Source: Betaproteobacteria bacterium (lineage in GTDB: Bacteria > Pseudomonadota > Gammaproteobacteria > Burkholderiales > Rhodocyclaceae). From it: a stretch of 25,095 bases of DNA. The notes under the pieces were generated by a model, which saw nothing but the letters and a program-made list of their open reading frames with translations, had not been told where the DNA came from and did not search any database. The DNA lies in contig JAGWUW010000005.1 in NCBI GenBank assembly GCA_028868235.1, positions 1 through 25,095 of the forward strand. Reading direction: 5' to 3'. Of this stretch, positions 9,140-18,156 are shown in pieces. The position numbers were made by a program, and so were the translations under genes. Position 1 is the first letter of the stretch. Each line of letters begins with the position of its first letter.

Positions 9140-11362
9140 ATGGTTTCCGTCGTCCATTCTGTCGCTGCATTGAGCGATTTCGAGCAGTTCCTTGCCACTC
9201 TGGGTGAGGGGCTTCCCCCGGCTGATGCCGAACGCCTCAAGGGCGCTGTTGAATACGCCTGGGAGACCTACGGCGACCGCACTCTGGGTAGTGGCGAGCG
9301 TATCTGGTCCCATGCCTTGGGTATGGCGGTCATCATTGCCGGGCTTAAGCTGGATGCTGAGTCGCGCATCGCGGCCGTGCTTTTCGCCATCCCTTCCCAT
9401 GACGAACATGGCATTGCCCGCATCGAAGAACGCTTCGGCAAGCCGGCGGCCCATCTCGTGCAGGGTATTTCGCGTCTGAACAAGCTGCGGCCGATTACTA
9501 AGGGTTTCGTCGCCACCAATATCGAGGCGGGCGAGGTCAATCCGACTGAAATGAAGGCTCAGGTGGAAGTGCTGCGCAAGATGCTGCTCGCCATGGTCGA
9601 GGACATCCGCGTCGTGCTGCTACGCTTGGCTAGCCGAACGCAGACATTACGCTTTTACGCCGCCAATCCGGACGAACTGCGCATCCAGGTGGCGCGTGAA
9701 ACCCTGGAGCTGTATTCGCCACTGGCCAATCGCCTCGGTGTTTGGGAGCTGAAGTGGGAGCTGGAGGATTTGTCCTTCCGTTTCATTCACCCGGAGACGT
9801 ACAAGAAAATCGCCAAAATGCTCGACGAGAAGCGTAGCGAGCGCGAGCAGTTTATCGTCGATGCGGTGGCCAAGGTACGGCACGAACTGGAAGCGGCGGG
9901 AGTCAAGGATGCCGAGATTTATGGCCGTCCGAAACACATTTACAGCATCTGGAACAAGATGCGGAAGAAGGACGTCGAGTTTTCCGAAGTCTATGACGTG
10001 CGCGCCCTGCGCATCATCGTCGACGACCTGAAGGACTGCTACACCGCGCTCGGCATCGTGCATAACTTGTGGCTGCCGATACCCAAGGAATTCGACGATT
10101 ACATCTCCAACCCCAAGGGTAACTACTACCGCTCGCTACACACAGCGGTGCGTTGTCCGGACGGGCGCAGCCTGGAAATCCAAATCCGCACGTGGGACAT
10201 GCACAAGCACGCCGAACTCGGTGTTGCCGCCCACTGGCGCTACAAGGAAGGTACCAAGCGCAGCACCGAGGACAACTACGACGAGAAGATTGCTTGGCTG
10301 CGTCAACTACTGACCTGGAAAGACGAGGTTGCCGATAGCTCGGATTGGGTCAAGCACTACAAACAGGCGGCGCTTGACGAGACCATCTACGTTATTACGC
10401 CACAAGGCAAGGTGGTCGACCTGCCGGCCGGCTCGACGCCGGTCGATTTCGCCTATCGCGTGCACACCGATCTCGGCCACCGTTGCCGGGGCGCAAAGAT
10501 CGGTGGCCAGCTGGTGCCGCTCAATACTGCCCTGGAAACGGGTCAGGAAGTTGAAATCCTGACCGCCAAGATGGGCGGGCCGTCGCGCGACTGGCTGAAT
10601 CCGTCGCTTGGCTACATCCATACCAAGAGTGCACGAGTCAAGGTGCGCGCCTGGTTCTCCAACCTAGCGCTCGAAGAAACGCTGGCCGAAGGCAGGGGGT
10701 TGATCAGCAAGGAATTGCAGCGTGCCGGGCAAACTGGCGCCAATATCGAGGAACTGGCGCACAAGCTGGGCTTCGCCAAGGCTGACGATCTGTACATCGC
10801 CGCCGCCCGCAGCGATCTTAACCAGCGCCAGTTCCAGGCGGTGGCCAAGGGCGGCGACCTGCTCGCCGAAACGCAGTTGCCCGACGCGGTGGTGGCCAAG
10901 CCGGCCAAGCCGGTTGAGGGTAACCAAGGCATTCTGATTGTCGGCGTCGACAAACTGTTAACCCAGCTCGCTCGCTGCTGCAAACCGGCCCCTCCGGACG
11001 AAATCCAGGGGTTCATTACGCGTGGCAAGGGCATTTCCATTCACCGGATGGATTGCCCGAATTTTGCCAACCTGGCGGCACTGCATCCGGAACGTGTCAT
11101 CGAAACCGACTGGGGGGTGCAGACCACCGGAGTTTTTGCCTGCGATATCGTGGTCGATGCGCATGACCGCCAGGGCCTTCTGCGCGATATTTCGGAAATC
11201 TTTACCCGCGAGAAGCTCAACGTGGTCGGCGTCAATACGCAGTCCAAACAGGGCAAGGCCCATATGAGCTTTACTGTCGAGATTACCAACCTGCAGCAAT
11301 TGCAACGTACGCTGACGCTGATCCACGAAGTCGAAGGCGTGGTTGGCGTCCGTCGCGCCTGA
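9140..11362 (+). CDS. relA: RelA-type (p)ppGpp synthetase (GTP pyrophosphokinase)
   Basis: Ribosome-associated enzyme that makes (p)ppGpp from ATP and GTP/GDP in the stringent response. Order: N-terminal pseudo-hydrolase HD domain (about 35-180) in which the HD motif of active hydrolases is replaced by a LFAIPSHDE stretch; synthetase domain (about 210-390) with GRPKHIYSIWNKM, catalytic EFDD at 317-320 and the EIQIRTWDMHKHAE/GVAAHWRYKEG block; TGS domain (about 410-475); helical region; Cys-containing domain with C613-C614 and DCPNF; C-terminal ACT domain. EFDD, as opposed to RFKD, is the signature of synthetase-only RelA. I chose ATG at 9140 because it gives 740 aa and an N-terminus MVSVVHS resembling E. 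coli RelA (MVAVRS, 744 aa). In-frame ATGs at 9041 and 9104 would add 33 or 12 residues. A 59-codon gene follows 16 nt after the stop. Confidence 0.94.
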   Translation: MVSVVHSVAALSDFEQFLATLGEGLPPADAERLKGAVEYAWETYGDRTLGSGERIWSHALGMAVIIAGLKLDAESRIAAVLFAIPSHDEHGIARIEERFGKPAAHLVQGISRLNKLRPITKGFVATNIEAGEVNPTEMKAQVEVLRKMLLAMVEDIRVVLLRLASRTQTLRFYAANPDELRIQVARETLELYSPLANRLGVWELKWELEDLSFRFIHPETYKKIAKMLDEKRSEREQFIVDAVAKVRHELEAAGVKDAEIYGRPKHIYSIWNKMRKKDVEFSEVYDVRALRIIVDDLKDCYTALGIVHNLWLPIPKEFDDYISNPKGNYYRSLHTAVRCPDGRSLEIQIRTWDMHKHAELGVAAHWRYKEGTKRSTEDNYDEKIAWLRQLLTWKDEVADSSDWVKHYKQAALDETIYVITPQGKVVDLPAGSTPVDFAYRVHTDLGHRCRGAKIGGQLVPLNTALETGQEVEILTAKMGGPSRDWLNPSLGYIHTKSARVKVRAWFSNLALEETLAEGRGLISKELQRAGQTGANIEELAHKLGFAKADDLYIAAARSDLNQRQFQAVAKGGDLLAETQLPDAVVAKPAKPVEGNQGILIVGVDKLLTQLARCCKPAPPDEIQGFITRGKGISIHRMDCPNFANLAALHPERVIETDWGVQTTGVFACDIVVDAHDRQGLLRDISEIFTREKLNVVGVNTQSKQGKAHMSFTVEITNLQQLQRTLTLIHEVEGVVGVRRA

Positions 11363-11378
11363 TCAACGGAGAGTCCGT

Positions 11379-11558
11379 ATGAAAGGCCACTTCGCCGCTA
11401 TCGCCCTGATCGTCATTGGCGCCATCGCATTGGCCGTCAACCTCGACCTGTTCGAATTCGATCTGGTCGCCCTGATCCGGAAATGGTGGCCCCTGGCCCT
11501 GATTGCGCTCGGGGTCGGCCTGTTCTTTACTCCAGACGATCGTCGCCGTCAGCACTGA
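11379..11558 (+). CDS. small two-helix membrane protein, LiaI/LiaF-like transmembrane region (59 aa)
   Basis: A 59-residue protein: short polar N-terminus, one hydrophobic helix (about 4-22), an acidic linker NLDLFEFD, a [15 protein letters not shown] second helix (about 36-52), and a charged Arg-rich tail. The paired helices with the [17 protein letters not shown] block are typical of the LiaI-LiaF/DUF5668 transmembrane module, which in larger proteins takes part in cell-envelope stress sensing; what a stand-alone copy does is unknown. The start is ATG at 11379 with GGAGAG at 11368-11373 five nt upstream. It lies 16 nt after relA and is probably co-transcribed with it. Its last 32 bp overlap the 3' end of the convergent hybrid kinase gene. 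Confidence 0.75.
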   Translation: MKGHFAAIALIVIGAIALAVNLDLFEFDLVALIRKWWPLALIALGVGLFFTPDDRRRQH

Positions 11559-14500
11559 GCGTCAGGCAGTCGAGTATCCGGGCGTATAGCCCAGCCGGGT
11601 CGACCGGTTTGGCGAGAAAGTCGTTCATACCGGCCTGCAGGCAGGTCTCACGATCTTCGATGAAGGCATTTGCGGTCATGGCAATGATCGGTATTTGCCG
11701 TCCCTGCTGCATTTTACGAATCTGGCGCGTCGCCTCCAGGCCATCCATGACTGGCATCTGCATATCCATGAGGACCAGCTGATAGGTATTGTTCGCCACC
11801 TGTACGATGGCTTCGCTGCCGTTGCCCGCTAGGTCACAGGTAAAGCCAATTTCCTCCAGCATCAAGCGACCAACCATCTGGTTTATTGGTTCATCCTCAA
11901 CTAGCAGGATACGCGTGCCGGGGTAGTGGCGACGGAGTTGCTCCTCCACGCTCGAGGTCCTTGCTTCGCTGATGGTTGCCCGGTGATCGTGGTCCTGGTC
12001 GAGAATCGCCTGTTGATGGGCATTCAGGCATGTCTGAAGGTTGATGGTGGAGAGTGGCTTGCGCAGCACATCGGCGAAACCGGCAGCCAGTGCTTCATCG
12101 CGCACCGATTGATCACCGGAGGGGCTGGAAAGCAGCACAACCGGTTGCCGGACTAGCGGCAGTTGCCGGATATGCTCGAAGGTGGCGAATCCATCCATAT
12201 CCGGCATCAGCAGATCGATGATCACCAGGCGATAAGGATCGCCAGCGGCATCAGCTTCGGCAATGGCCTCGATGGCTGCGGTGCATGATGCTCGGTCATC
12301 GCACTCCAGACCAAGCACGCGCAGTTGCTGGGCCTGGACCAGGCGGGCACTGGGTGAGTCGTCTACGACCAGTGACCGCACATTCTGTAACGCGGGAATG
12401 GCATAGCGATTGGCGTCGCCGCTGGCGTGGCCGAGACGCGCCGTCATCCAGAACGTGCTGCCTTGGCCGAGCGTGCTGTCGACACCGGTATCGCCCCCCA
12501 TCAGCCAGGCGAGCCGGCGGGTGATGGCGAGACCCAGGCCCGTACCCCCGAAGCGACGGGTGGTCGAGTTGTCTGCCTGCTCGAAGGTCTGAAACAGACG
12601 TGGCAGGTTTTCCGGGGCGATGCCGATGCCGGTGTCTGCCACTTCGAAGCGGACCAGCGCGCTGTCCTTTTCCGCATCGAGCAAGCGGGCACGCAGGGTG
12701 ATGGTGCCTCGTTCGGTAAATTTCACCGCGTTGCCGATGTAATTGATCAGGCACTGGCTGAGGCGGGTGGGATCGCCATTGAGCGTTCCCAGACGCGGAT
12801 CGATGTCGATGACCAATTCCAGCCCTTTTTCGCGGACCCGGTCGATGACCATGGTGCAGATGCGGGAGAGCAGAGGGTCGATTTCGAAATCCACTTTTTC
12901 CAGCGTGACCTTGTTGGCCTCGATTTTTGAAATATCGAGAATATCGTTGATGACCCCCAGCAGGTGCTCGGCCGAACTGGCAATCTTGCCTAGTTTGTCG
13001 GATTGTCCGGGGGTAATCTTTTCTCGTCGCAGCAGATGGGTGAGGCCGACGATGGCGTTCATCGGGGTGCGGATTTCGTGGCTCATGTTGGCCAGGAAGG
13101 TGCTCTTTGCTCGATTGGCCGTTTCGGCTGCCAGACGCGCCTCGTTCAACTCTTCCGTACGGCTGGCGACCAGTTCCTCCAAATGGTGGCGGTGGGCTTC
13201 GAGTTCGCTAGTAATTTGCTTCTTTTCGGTGATGTCTTCCTCAATCGCCAGGTAATGCGTGATCCGGCCATCGTTCTGGCGTATCGGCAGTACGACGGCC
13301 TGAGCGACATACTCGCTGCCGTCCTTGCGGCGGTTGGGGAATTCACCTTTCCAGGTTTGCCCCTGCTCAAGGGCGGACCATAACGCGGCCATTTCGGCAG
13401 GGGGCATCTTGCCGGATTGCAGGAAGCCCGGGTTTTTGCCCATCACTTCATCGCGGGTGTAGCCGCTGATGCGGATGAAGGCTTCATTGACGTATTCGAT
13501 CCGGCCGTTGATGTCGGTGATCAGGATACATTCCGGTGTTTGCTCGACAGCCAGCGACAGCTTACGCAACTGCTCCTCGGTGCGCAGGCGCTGGGTGATG
13601 TCGGTGACCAGGACGACCCGGGCCTGGCGCCCGGCATACTGGATGCTGTGGGCAGAGACCTCGGCCAGCACTTCGCTGCCGTCTTTGCACCGGTGGCGGG
13701 CATGACCGGTGGTTTGACGGCCCTCGTTGCCAAGTCGGACCCTAGTCATCAACTCCGAGATATCTTCGGGAAAGCGCAGATCCATGATGTGCATGGATAG
13801 GAACTCATCCCGCGTGTAGCCATAGTGAGCGACAGCGGCATCGTTGACGTCCACGAAGGCCAGCGTTTCTAGGTCATAGACCCACATCGGATGAGGATTG
13901 GCCTCGAACATGTCGCGATAGCTGGCTTCGCGCCCGCGTACGTGCTGCTCGTCCTGCTTGCGGGCGGTAATGTCGCGGTTCGAGCCGTGGCGCCCTGCAA
14001 AGACCCCCGCTGCATCATAGGCGGGACGGCAGAGGTGGGCCAGCCAGCGAATCTCGCCATCAGCGCGGACGATGCGGAATTCCATGTCGCAGGTGCCCGG
14101 GTGGCTGAGATGTGCGATGTGCTTGAGGTAGGCTGCACGATCATCCGGATGAACGAGGCTGGTCATCAGGCCGGGAGCATTCATGAAGGATTCGGCCGGA
14201 TATCCGGTCAATGCCTCGCAGGCCGGCGAGACATAGCGATAGCTGCCATCGGGGGCAATCCAGAAAATCCAGTCGGCGGCATTTTCTGCCAACAGTCGAT
14301 ATTTGGTTTCGGAGGCGGCCAGTGCTTGCTCGGCCGCACGGCGGGCCTGGCGTTCTGTGGTGGCTTCGATGGCATGCCGGATAGCCGCAGGCAGGCGGAT
14401 CAGGTGATCCTTGAGAATGAAATCGGACAGGCCGAGGTGCAGCAATTCGACGGCGGCTTCCTCGCCAATGCTGCCCGAAACCAGGATCACCGGCAGTTCG

Positions 14501-14730
14501 GGGTGTCTGGACTGAATGGCCTGCAGCGTCTGGCGGAAGGACATGCCGGGCACGTTGAAATCGGAAAGGACGATATCCCAGTGCTGCTGGAAGGCGGCAG
14601 CCAACCCGGCATCGCAATCGACCCGGTCCATGGTTGCCACCGGGATGCCTTGCTGGTGGAGAAAGCGCTTCAGCAGCAGGAAGTCCGCCTCGTCATCCTC
14701 AATGACCAGAATATTTAGTTGTCGGTTCAT
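11527..14730 (-). CDS. hybrid histidine kinase with three receivers: REC-PAS-PAS-PAS-HisKA-HATPase-REC-REC (1067 aa)
   Basis: Cytoplasmic hybrid kinase without transmembrane helices. Order: REC1 (about 5-120; E11-D12-D13, phosphoacceptor D57 in LSDFNVPG, K107); PAS domains about 135-255, 255-370 and 370-485; coiled coil to about 540; HisKA with H551 in SHEIRTP; HATPase about 655-770 with [10 protein letters not shown] and DTGIGI boxes; REC2 (D839 in IIDLLMP); REC3 (D989 in LMDMQMP). All three receivers keep their Asp and Lys. It is the last gene of the four-gene signalling operon, starting 7 nt after the CheY-like gene. I chose ATG at 14730 because the longer frame to 14856 overlaps that gene with non-family residues; the Shine-Dalgarno is weak, consistent with coupling. 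REC1 is a plausible target of the upstream kinase, which would make this a relay. No HPt domain is present. The TAA stop lies inside the convergent 59-aa gene. Confidence 0.92.
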   Translation of the reverse strand: MNRQLNILVIEDDEADFLLLKRFLHQQGIPVATMDRVDCDAGLAAAFQQHWDIVLSDFNVPGMSFRQTLQAIQSRHPELPVILVSGSIGEEAAVELLHLGLSDFILKDHLIRLPAAIRHAIEATTERQARRAAEQALAASETKYRLLAENAADWIFWIAPDGSYRYVSPACEALTGYPAESFMNAPGLMTSLVHPDDRAAYLKHIAHLSHPGTCDMEFRIVRADGEIRWLAHLCRPAYDAAGVFAGRHGSNRDITARKQDEQHVRGREASYRDMFEANPHPMWVYDLETLAFVDVNDAAVAHYGYTRDEFLSMHIMDLRFPEDISELMTRVRLGNEGRQTTGHARHRCKDGSEVLAEVSAHSIQYAGRQARVVLVTDITQRLRTEEQLRKLSLAVEQTPECILITDINGRIEYVNEAFIRISGYTRDEVMGKNPGFLQSGKMPPAEMAALWSALEQGQTWKGEFPNRRKDGSEYVAQAVVLPIRQNDGRITHYLAIEEDITEKKQITSELEAHRHHLEELVASRTEELNEARLAAETANRAKSTFLANMSHEIRTPMNAIVGLTHLLRREKITPGQSDKLGKIASSAEHLLGVINDILDISKIEANKVTLEKVDFEIDPLLSRICTMVIDRVREKGLELVIDIDPRLGTLNGDPTRLSQCLINYIGNAVKFTERGTITLRARLLDAEKDSALVRFEVADTGIGIAPENLPRLFQTFEQADNSTTRRFGGTGLGLAITRRLAWLMGGDTGVDSTLGQGSTFWMTARLGHASGDANRYAIPALQNVRSLVVDDSPSARLVQAQQLRVLGLECDDRASCTAAIEAIAEADAAGDPYRLVIIDLLMPDMDGFATFEHIRQLPLVRQPVVLLSSPSGDQSVRDEALAAGFADVLRKPLSTINLQTCLNAHQQAILDQDHDHRATISEARTSSVEEQLRRHYPGTRILLVEDEPINQMVGRLMLEEIGFTCDLAGNGSEAIVQVANNTYQLVLMDMQMPVMDGLEATRQIRKMQQGRQIPIIAMTANAFIEDRETCLQAGMNDFLAKPVDPAGLYARILDCLTLSADGDDRLE

Positions 14731-14737
14731 CTCGCGG

Positions 14738-15178
14738 TTAGCGGTCCCTGGGTGGTTCGTTGGTGGCCAGCCAGTAGACGCCGAGCCGGGCGACGGTTTC
14801 GGCAAAAACGGCGAAATCGACAGGTTTACGGACAAAACTGTTGCAGCCGAGTTCATATCCCATCAGGCGATCCTGCTCTTCGTCCGACGAGGTCAGGATG
14901 ACAACTGGCAGGAGTGCTGTTCGGTCGTCGGCCCGCAGGCGGCTGAGAACTTCCAGCCCTGACAGGCGCGGCAAACCGATGTCGAGCAAAACCACAGTGG
15001 GCAGTTCGGGACCTTCGCGCCCGGCAAACTCTCCTTCCCGGAACAGGTAATCGAGTGCCTGCTGGCCGTCGCGGGCGACATCGATACGGTTGGCGACGTT
15101 GGCGCGGCGTAGGGCGCGCACGGTGAGCAGTTCATCCTGAGAATTGTCTTCGACGAGGAGCAGGCTTTTCAGACTCAT
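14738..15178 (-). CDS. stand-alone CheY-like response regulator (146 aa)
   Basis: Single-domain receiver with no output module. Visible: acidic pocket E10-D11, phosphoacceptor D66 in LLDIGLP, switch Thr/Ser in LTSSD (T96-S98), and K118 in VRKP. The long insert around [15 protein letters not shown] before the phospho-Asp strand is typical of the Rcp1-like receivers found beside PAS or phytochrome-type kinases. The ATG overlaps the stop of the kinase gene upstream (ATGA at 15178-15175), and the hybrid kinase gene follows 7 nt after its stop. Placed between a kinase lacking a receiver and a hybrid kinase, it is probably a phosphate shuttle or sink in the same relay, or acts by protein contact; this role is inferred. 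Confidence 0.92.
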   Translation of the reverse strand: MSLKSLLLVEDNSQDELLTVRALRRANVANRIDVARDGQQALDYLFREGEFAGREGPELPTVVLLDIGLPRLSGLEVLSRLRADDRTALLPVVILTSSDEEQDRLMGYELGCNSFVRKPVDFAVFAETVARLGVYWLATNEPPRDR

Positions 15179-18156
15179 GTGGGGTCTCCACTATCGGGTG
15201 GGGTCATGTCGGGAAGCGTGAAGCAGAACAGCGCGCCCTTGCCAGCTTCGGCGTGGGCGCTCAGCTCGCCTCCGTGGCGGCTTATGATGCGTTGTACGGT
15301 GGCCAGGCCGATTCCGATACCGGGGAATTCGTCCTGCCGGTGCAAGCGTTGGAAAGGTTTGAACAGGCGTTCGGCATGTGCCATGTCGAAGCCGGCGCCG
15401 TTGTCGGCGATACAGAACCCGCATGTCTGGCCGCACTGCCCGGCATAGACACGGATTTCTGCCGGTGTTTTCCCGGCCGTGTATTTCCAGGCGTTGGCCA
15501 GCAGATTTTGCAGCGCGGCTTCGATCATGCGCCGGTCACCTCTGCCGATCAGGTTGGGTTCAACCTGCCAGTTGACCGAGCGGGTCGGTTCGTCGCGCTG
15601 GAGTGAAGCCAGTTGCTGGCCGGCCAGGGCGGAAATGTCGATGACGTCGCGCTCCAGTTCGCCGCGTGTGCTGCGGGAGAGCGCCAGAAGGCCGTCGATC
15701 AGCGTGTTCATGCGGTGGGCGGCAAGGACAATCTGGTCGAGGTAGCCTTTGGCCTCGCTGTTCAGTTGGGGGGCGCAATCCTCGATCATGGCCTGGGAGA
15801 AGCCGTTCATCGCTCGCAGTGGGGCGCGTAGGTCATGGGAGACGGCATAGGCGAAGCTGTCCAGCTCGCGGTTGGCCGCACTCAGTTCGGCGGTGCGTTC
15901 GTTAACCCGCTGTTCAAGGTTGGTGTTGAGTTGGCGGATTTCTTCGTCCGCCGCTTTCTGGCGGGTGATGTCCTCGGAAAAAATGACGATGCCGCCGACA
16001 GTGCCCGTGGCGGCCCGCCATGGCCTGATCTCCCAGCGAATCCAGTGCTCACTGCCATCTGAGCGCAGGAAGCGTTCGCCGTCTGCCCGGATGATTTCCC
16101 CGGCCATCCCGCGTTGGTGCGCTTGGCGCCAGGGATTGGGAATTTCGGGGAAAATATCGTAATGGCAGCGTCCGATAAGCGATTGGATACCTAGCGCGTA
16201 ATCCTCCATCCAGCGCCGGCTGACGGCGAGATAGCGCATGTCGCGGTCGAACATGGCAAGGGCGGCCGGGGCATGCTCGATGAACAGGCGGAGTTGCTCG
16301 CGGCTTTCGTTTAGGGCGGCCAGCGCGTTCTCGGCTCGCTGGCGGGCGGTGTTGCTGTCCTGCATCTGATTGAGAACAGCCAGGCGGGCCTGGCGTTGTC
16401 GCTCCATCTCGCTGGCCTGGATGGCGGCCAGCGCCTGCTCGGTTTGCCGGCGCTCTGTCAGATCCATGGCAAAGGCGATACGGTTGATCGGCCAGCCGTC
16501 GCTATCACGAATTACCGTCACGTCGAGCATGACCGGAAAGCGGCTACCATCCTTGCGCAGGTGCTCGCTTTCGAACTGGCCGTGCAAATTTCTATCGATT
16601 TCGGCAATCCTCTGGCGTGCTGTTTCGCGTAGTTCGGCCGGGAAGAGCAGGGCGACCGGCTGACCCTGAAGTTCTTCGGGAGTATAGCCACGCAGCCTTG
16701 CAAAGGCCGGGTTTACGGCGACCAGGGTGTTGGCACGAGCATCGGAAATGGCCAGGCAGGTCTGGCCGTGATCGAATGCCTCGCCCCACAGCCGTAAGCG
16801 AGCCTCCAACTGGCGGCGCTGACTGATGTCGTGGTGCATGCCGATGTAGCCCAGCGGCTTGCCACTCTGGTCAAGGATACGGCTGACACTGGTTTCCGCC
16901 CAGAACTCTCGCCCGCTCTTGTGGCGGAAGCTGATTTCGCGGCTATCGATTTTCGGATCCCGGTCGCTGCCTTGCGTTTGGACCTCCAACGATGCATGGT
17001 CAGCTGGGTTGGTATAGAGAAACCCAGGCGTCCGACCCATGACTTCATCCGCCGAGTAGCCGAAAAGACGGGTGAAGGCTGGATTGACCAGCCGGATACG
17101 TCGGGAGGTATCGGTAAATACCACCGCATCGACCATGCCATCGAATATGGCTTGGAACCGGGTTTCGCTATCGGTCAACGCAGCCTGCGCCGCTTCGATA
17201 CGTAACCGGGCGCCGTTGATTTCGGCAATTTCGGCTTGAGGTTCCGTATTGCCCGCTCCCTCGACCAGAGCATCGACCGCCCGGCCCAGCCGTCGTGCGG
17301 CAGACAGCGCACTCCAGGCGCCGATCAGGGTTGCCGCCAGCAGGCCTAGGCCGAACGTCATCGCAGCATCCAATAACGGCTTGCGGTAGGTATTGCGAGG
17401 GATGTCGAGGACTACCGACCACGATGAGAGCGAGGACGGAGCCGTGAACCGGTATTCGGGATCGACGTCGCGCATGGCGACGAAACCGGCCGGAGCACGC
17501 TCGGCGATGATGTCGTTGCGGCTGTCCTGTAGGCTGATCGCCCAGCTGGCGGGTAGCGGCAACCGGTCCATGCTTTCCTGGAAACGGCGGATTTCGATTA
17601 CGCCGATAAGGAGATAGGTCGGTTTGCCGTTGCGCAATGCCGGAACGGCGATGGCGACAAGCGGCGTGTTGGTTACCGGGCCAAGGACAATGTCGCCGAC
17701 TGCCGGACGCAAAGTGTCCAGGGCACTGCGTGCGGCAGCATGGCCCCGAGGTTGCGGCAATTCGGGTAGGCGCGTACCAAACGGCGAGCGGGTATTGAAC
17801 AGCATCTGCATCGGTTCGCCCGTACTGGCCAGGATGACGTGACTGCCGAAGCTTTTCTGGAAGCCTTGTGCTTCACCATACAGCGCCGGCCAATGAGCTG
17901 GATCGTCGAGCAAAGGGGAGGTGGCAAGCATATTCAGGCCACCGATATGGCTCTGCAGGTGCTGATCGATGCTGGTGGCCAGGTTTTGTGTCAAGCGCAT
18001 AGCTTCTGCCTTCTGCTGCTCGGCCTGAGTACTGGCATTGTCATAGGCCAGCCAGCTGGCGAGCAATAGCAGGGGCAGCAGGGAAAGCCAGATCAGGCGA
18101 ACCAGAAAAGTGTGGAGCGGCATGCCGGCTGCGGCGGGCGGATTTGATGCTCTCAC
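15175..18156 (-). CDS. membrane sensor histidine kinase: Cache-like-PAS-PAS-PAS-HisKA-HATPase (993 aa)
   Basis: Membrane histidine kinase without a receiver. Order: TM1 about 15-37 (LIWLSLLPLLLLASWLAY); periplasmic Cache-like sensor about 40-262; TM2 about 264-284; PAS1 about 330-450; PAS2 about 455-570; a Gln/Arg-rich coiled coil about 575-615; PAS3 about 620-740; HisKA with H774 in SHDLRAPL; HATPase with N888 in ANAWKYT and the DNGAGFD and GIGIGLA boxes. The SHDLRAPLRAMNGFSQ type of dimerisation domain is that of phytochrome-like kinases that pair with Rcp1-type single receivers, which matches the next gene. The start is GTG at 18156, overlapping the preceding stop (GTGA) with AAAAAGG about 9 nt upstream; the ATG at 18123 is an alternative with no ribosome-binding site. 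The ligand is unknown. Confidence 0.92.
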   Translation of the reverse strand: MRASNPPAAAGMPLHTFLVRLIWLSLLPLLLLASWLAYDNASTQAEQQKAEAMRLTQNLATSIDQHLQSHIGGLNMLATSPLLDDPAHWPALYGEAQGFQKSFGSHVILASTGEPMQMLFNTRSPFGTRLPELPQPRGHAAARSALDTLRPAVGDIVLGPVTNTPLVAIAVPALRNGKPTYLLIGVIEIRRFQESMDRLPLPASWAISLQDSRNDIIAERAPAGFVAMRDVDPEYRFTAPSSLSSWSVVLDIPRNTYRKPLLDAAMTFGLGLLAATLIGAWSALSAARRLGRAVDALVEGAGNTEPQAEIAEINGARLRIEAAQAALTDSETRFQAIFDGMVDAVVFTDTSRRIRLVNPAFTRLFGYSADEVMGRTPGFLYTNPADHASLEVQTQGSDRDPKIDSREISFRHKSGREFWAETSVSRILDQSGKPLGYIGMHHDISQRRQLEARLRLWGEAFDHGQTCLAISDARANTLVAVNPAFARLRGYTPEELQGQPVALLFPAELRETARQRIAEIDRNLHGQFESEHLRKDGSRFPVMLDVTVIRDSDGWPINRIAFAMDLTERRQTEQALAAIQASEMERQRQARLAVLNQMQDSNTARQRAENALAALNESREQLRLFIEHAPAALAMFDRDMRYLAVSRRWMEDYALGIQSLIGRCHYDIFPEIPNPWRQAHQRGMAGEIIRADGERFLRSDGSEHWIRWEIRPWRAATGTVGGIVIFSEDITRQKAADEEIRQLNTNLEQRVNERTAELSAANRELDSFAYAVSHDLRAPLRAMNGFSQAMIEDCAPQLNSEAKGYLDQIVLAAHRMNTLIDGLLALSRSTRGELERDVIDISALAGQQLASLQRDEPTRSVNWQVEPNLIGRGDRRMIEAALQNLLANAWKYTAGKTPAEIRVYAGQCGQTCGFCIADNGAGFDMAHAERLFKPFQRLHRQDEFPGIGIGLATVQRIISRHGGELSAHAEAGKGALFCFTLPDMTPPDSGDPT

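Noticed and set aside
9029..9454. N-terminal extension of the EamA transporter by 142 residues
   Set aside because: The extension is hydrophilic and antisense to relA; the transporter fold starts right after the ATG at 9028.
13891..14718. 275-aa open frame on the + strand antisense to the hybrid kinase
   Set aside because: It runs opposite the REC1 and PAS coding sequence and has the Gly/Ala/Gln-rich look of a complement frame; no ribosome-binding site or domain.
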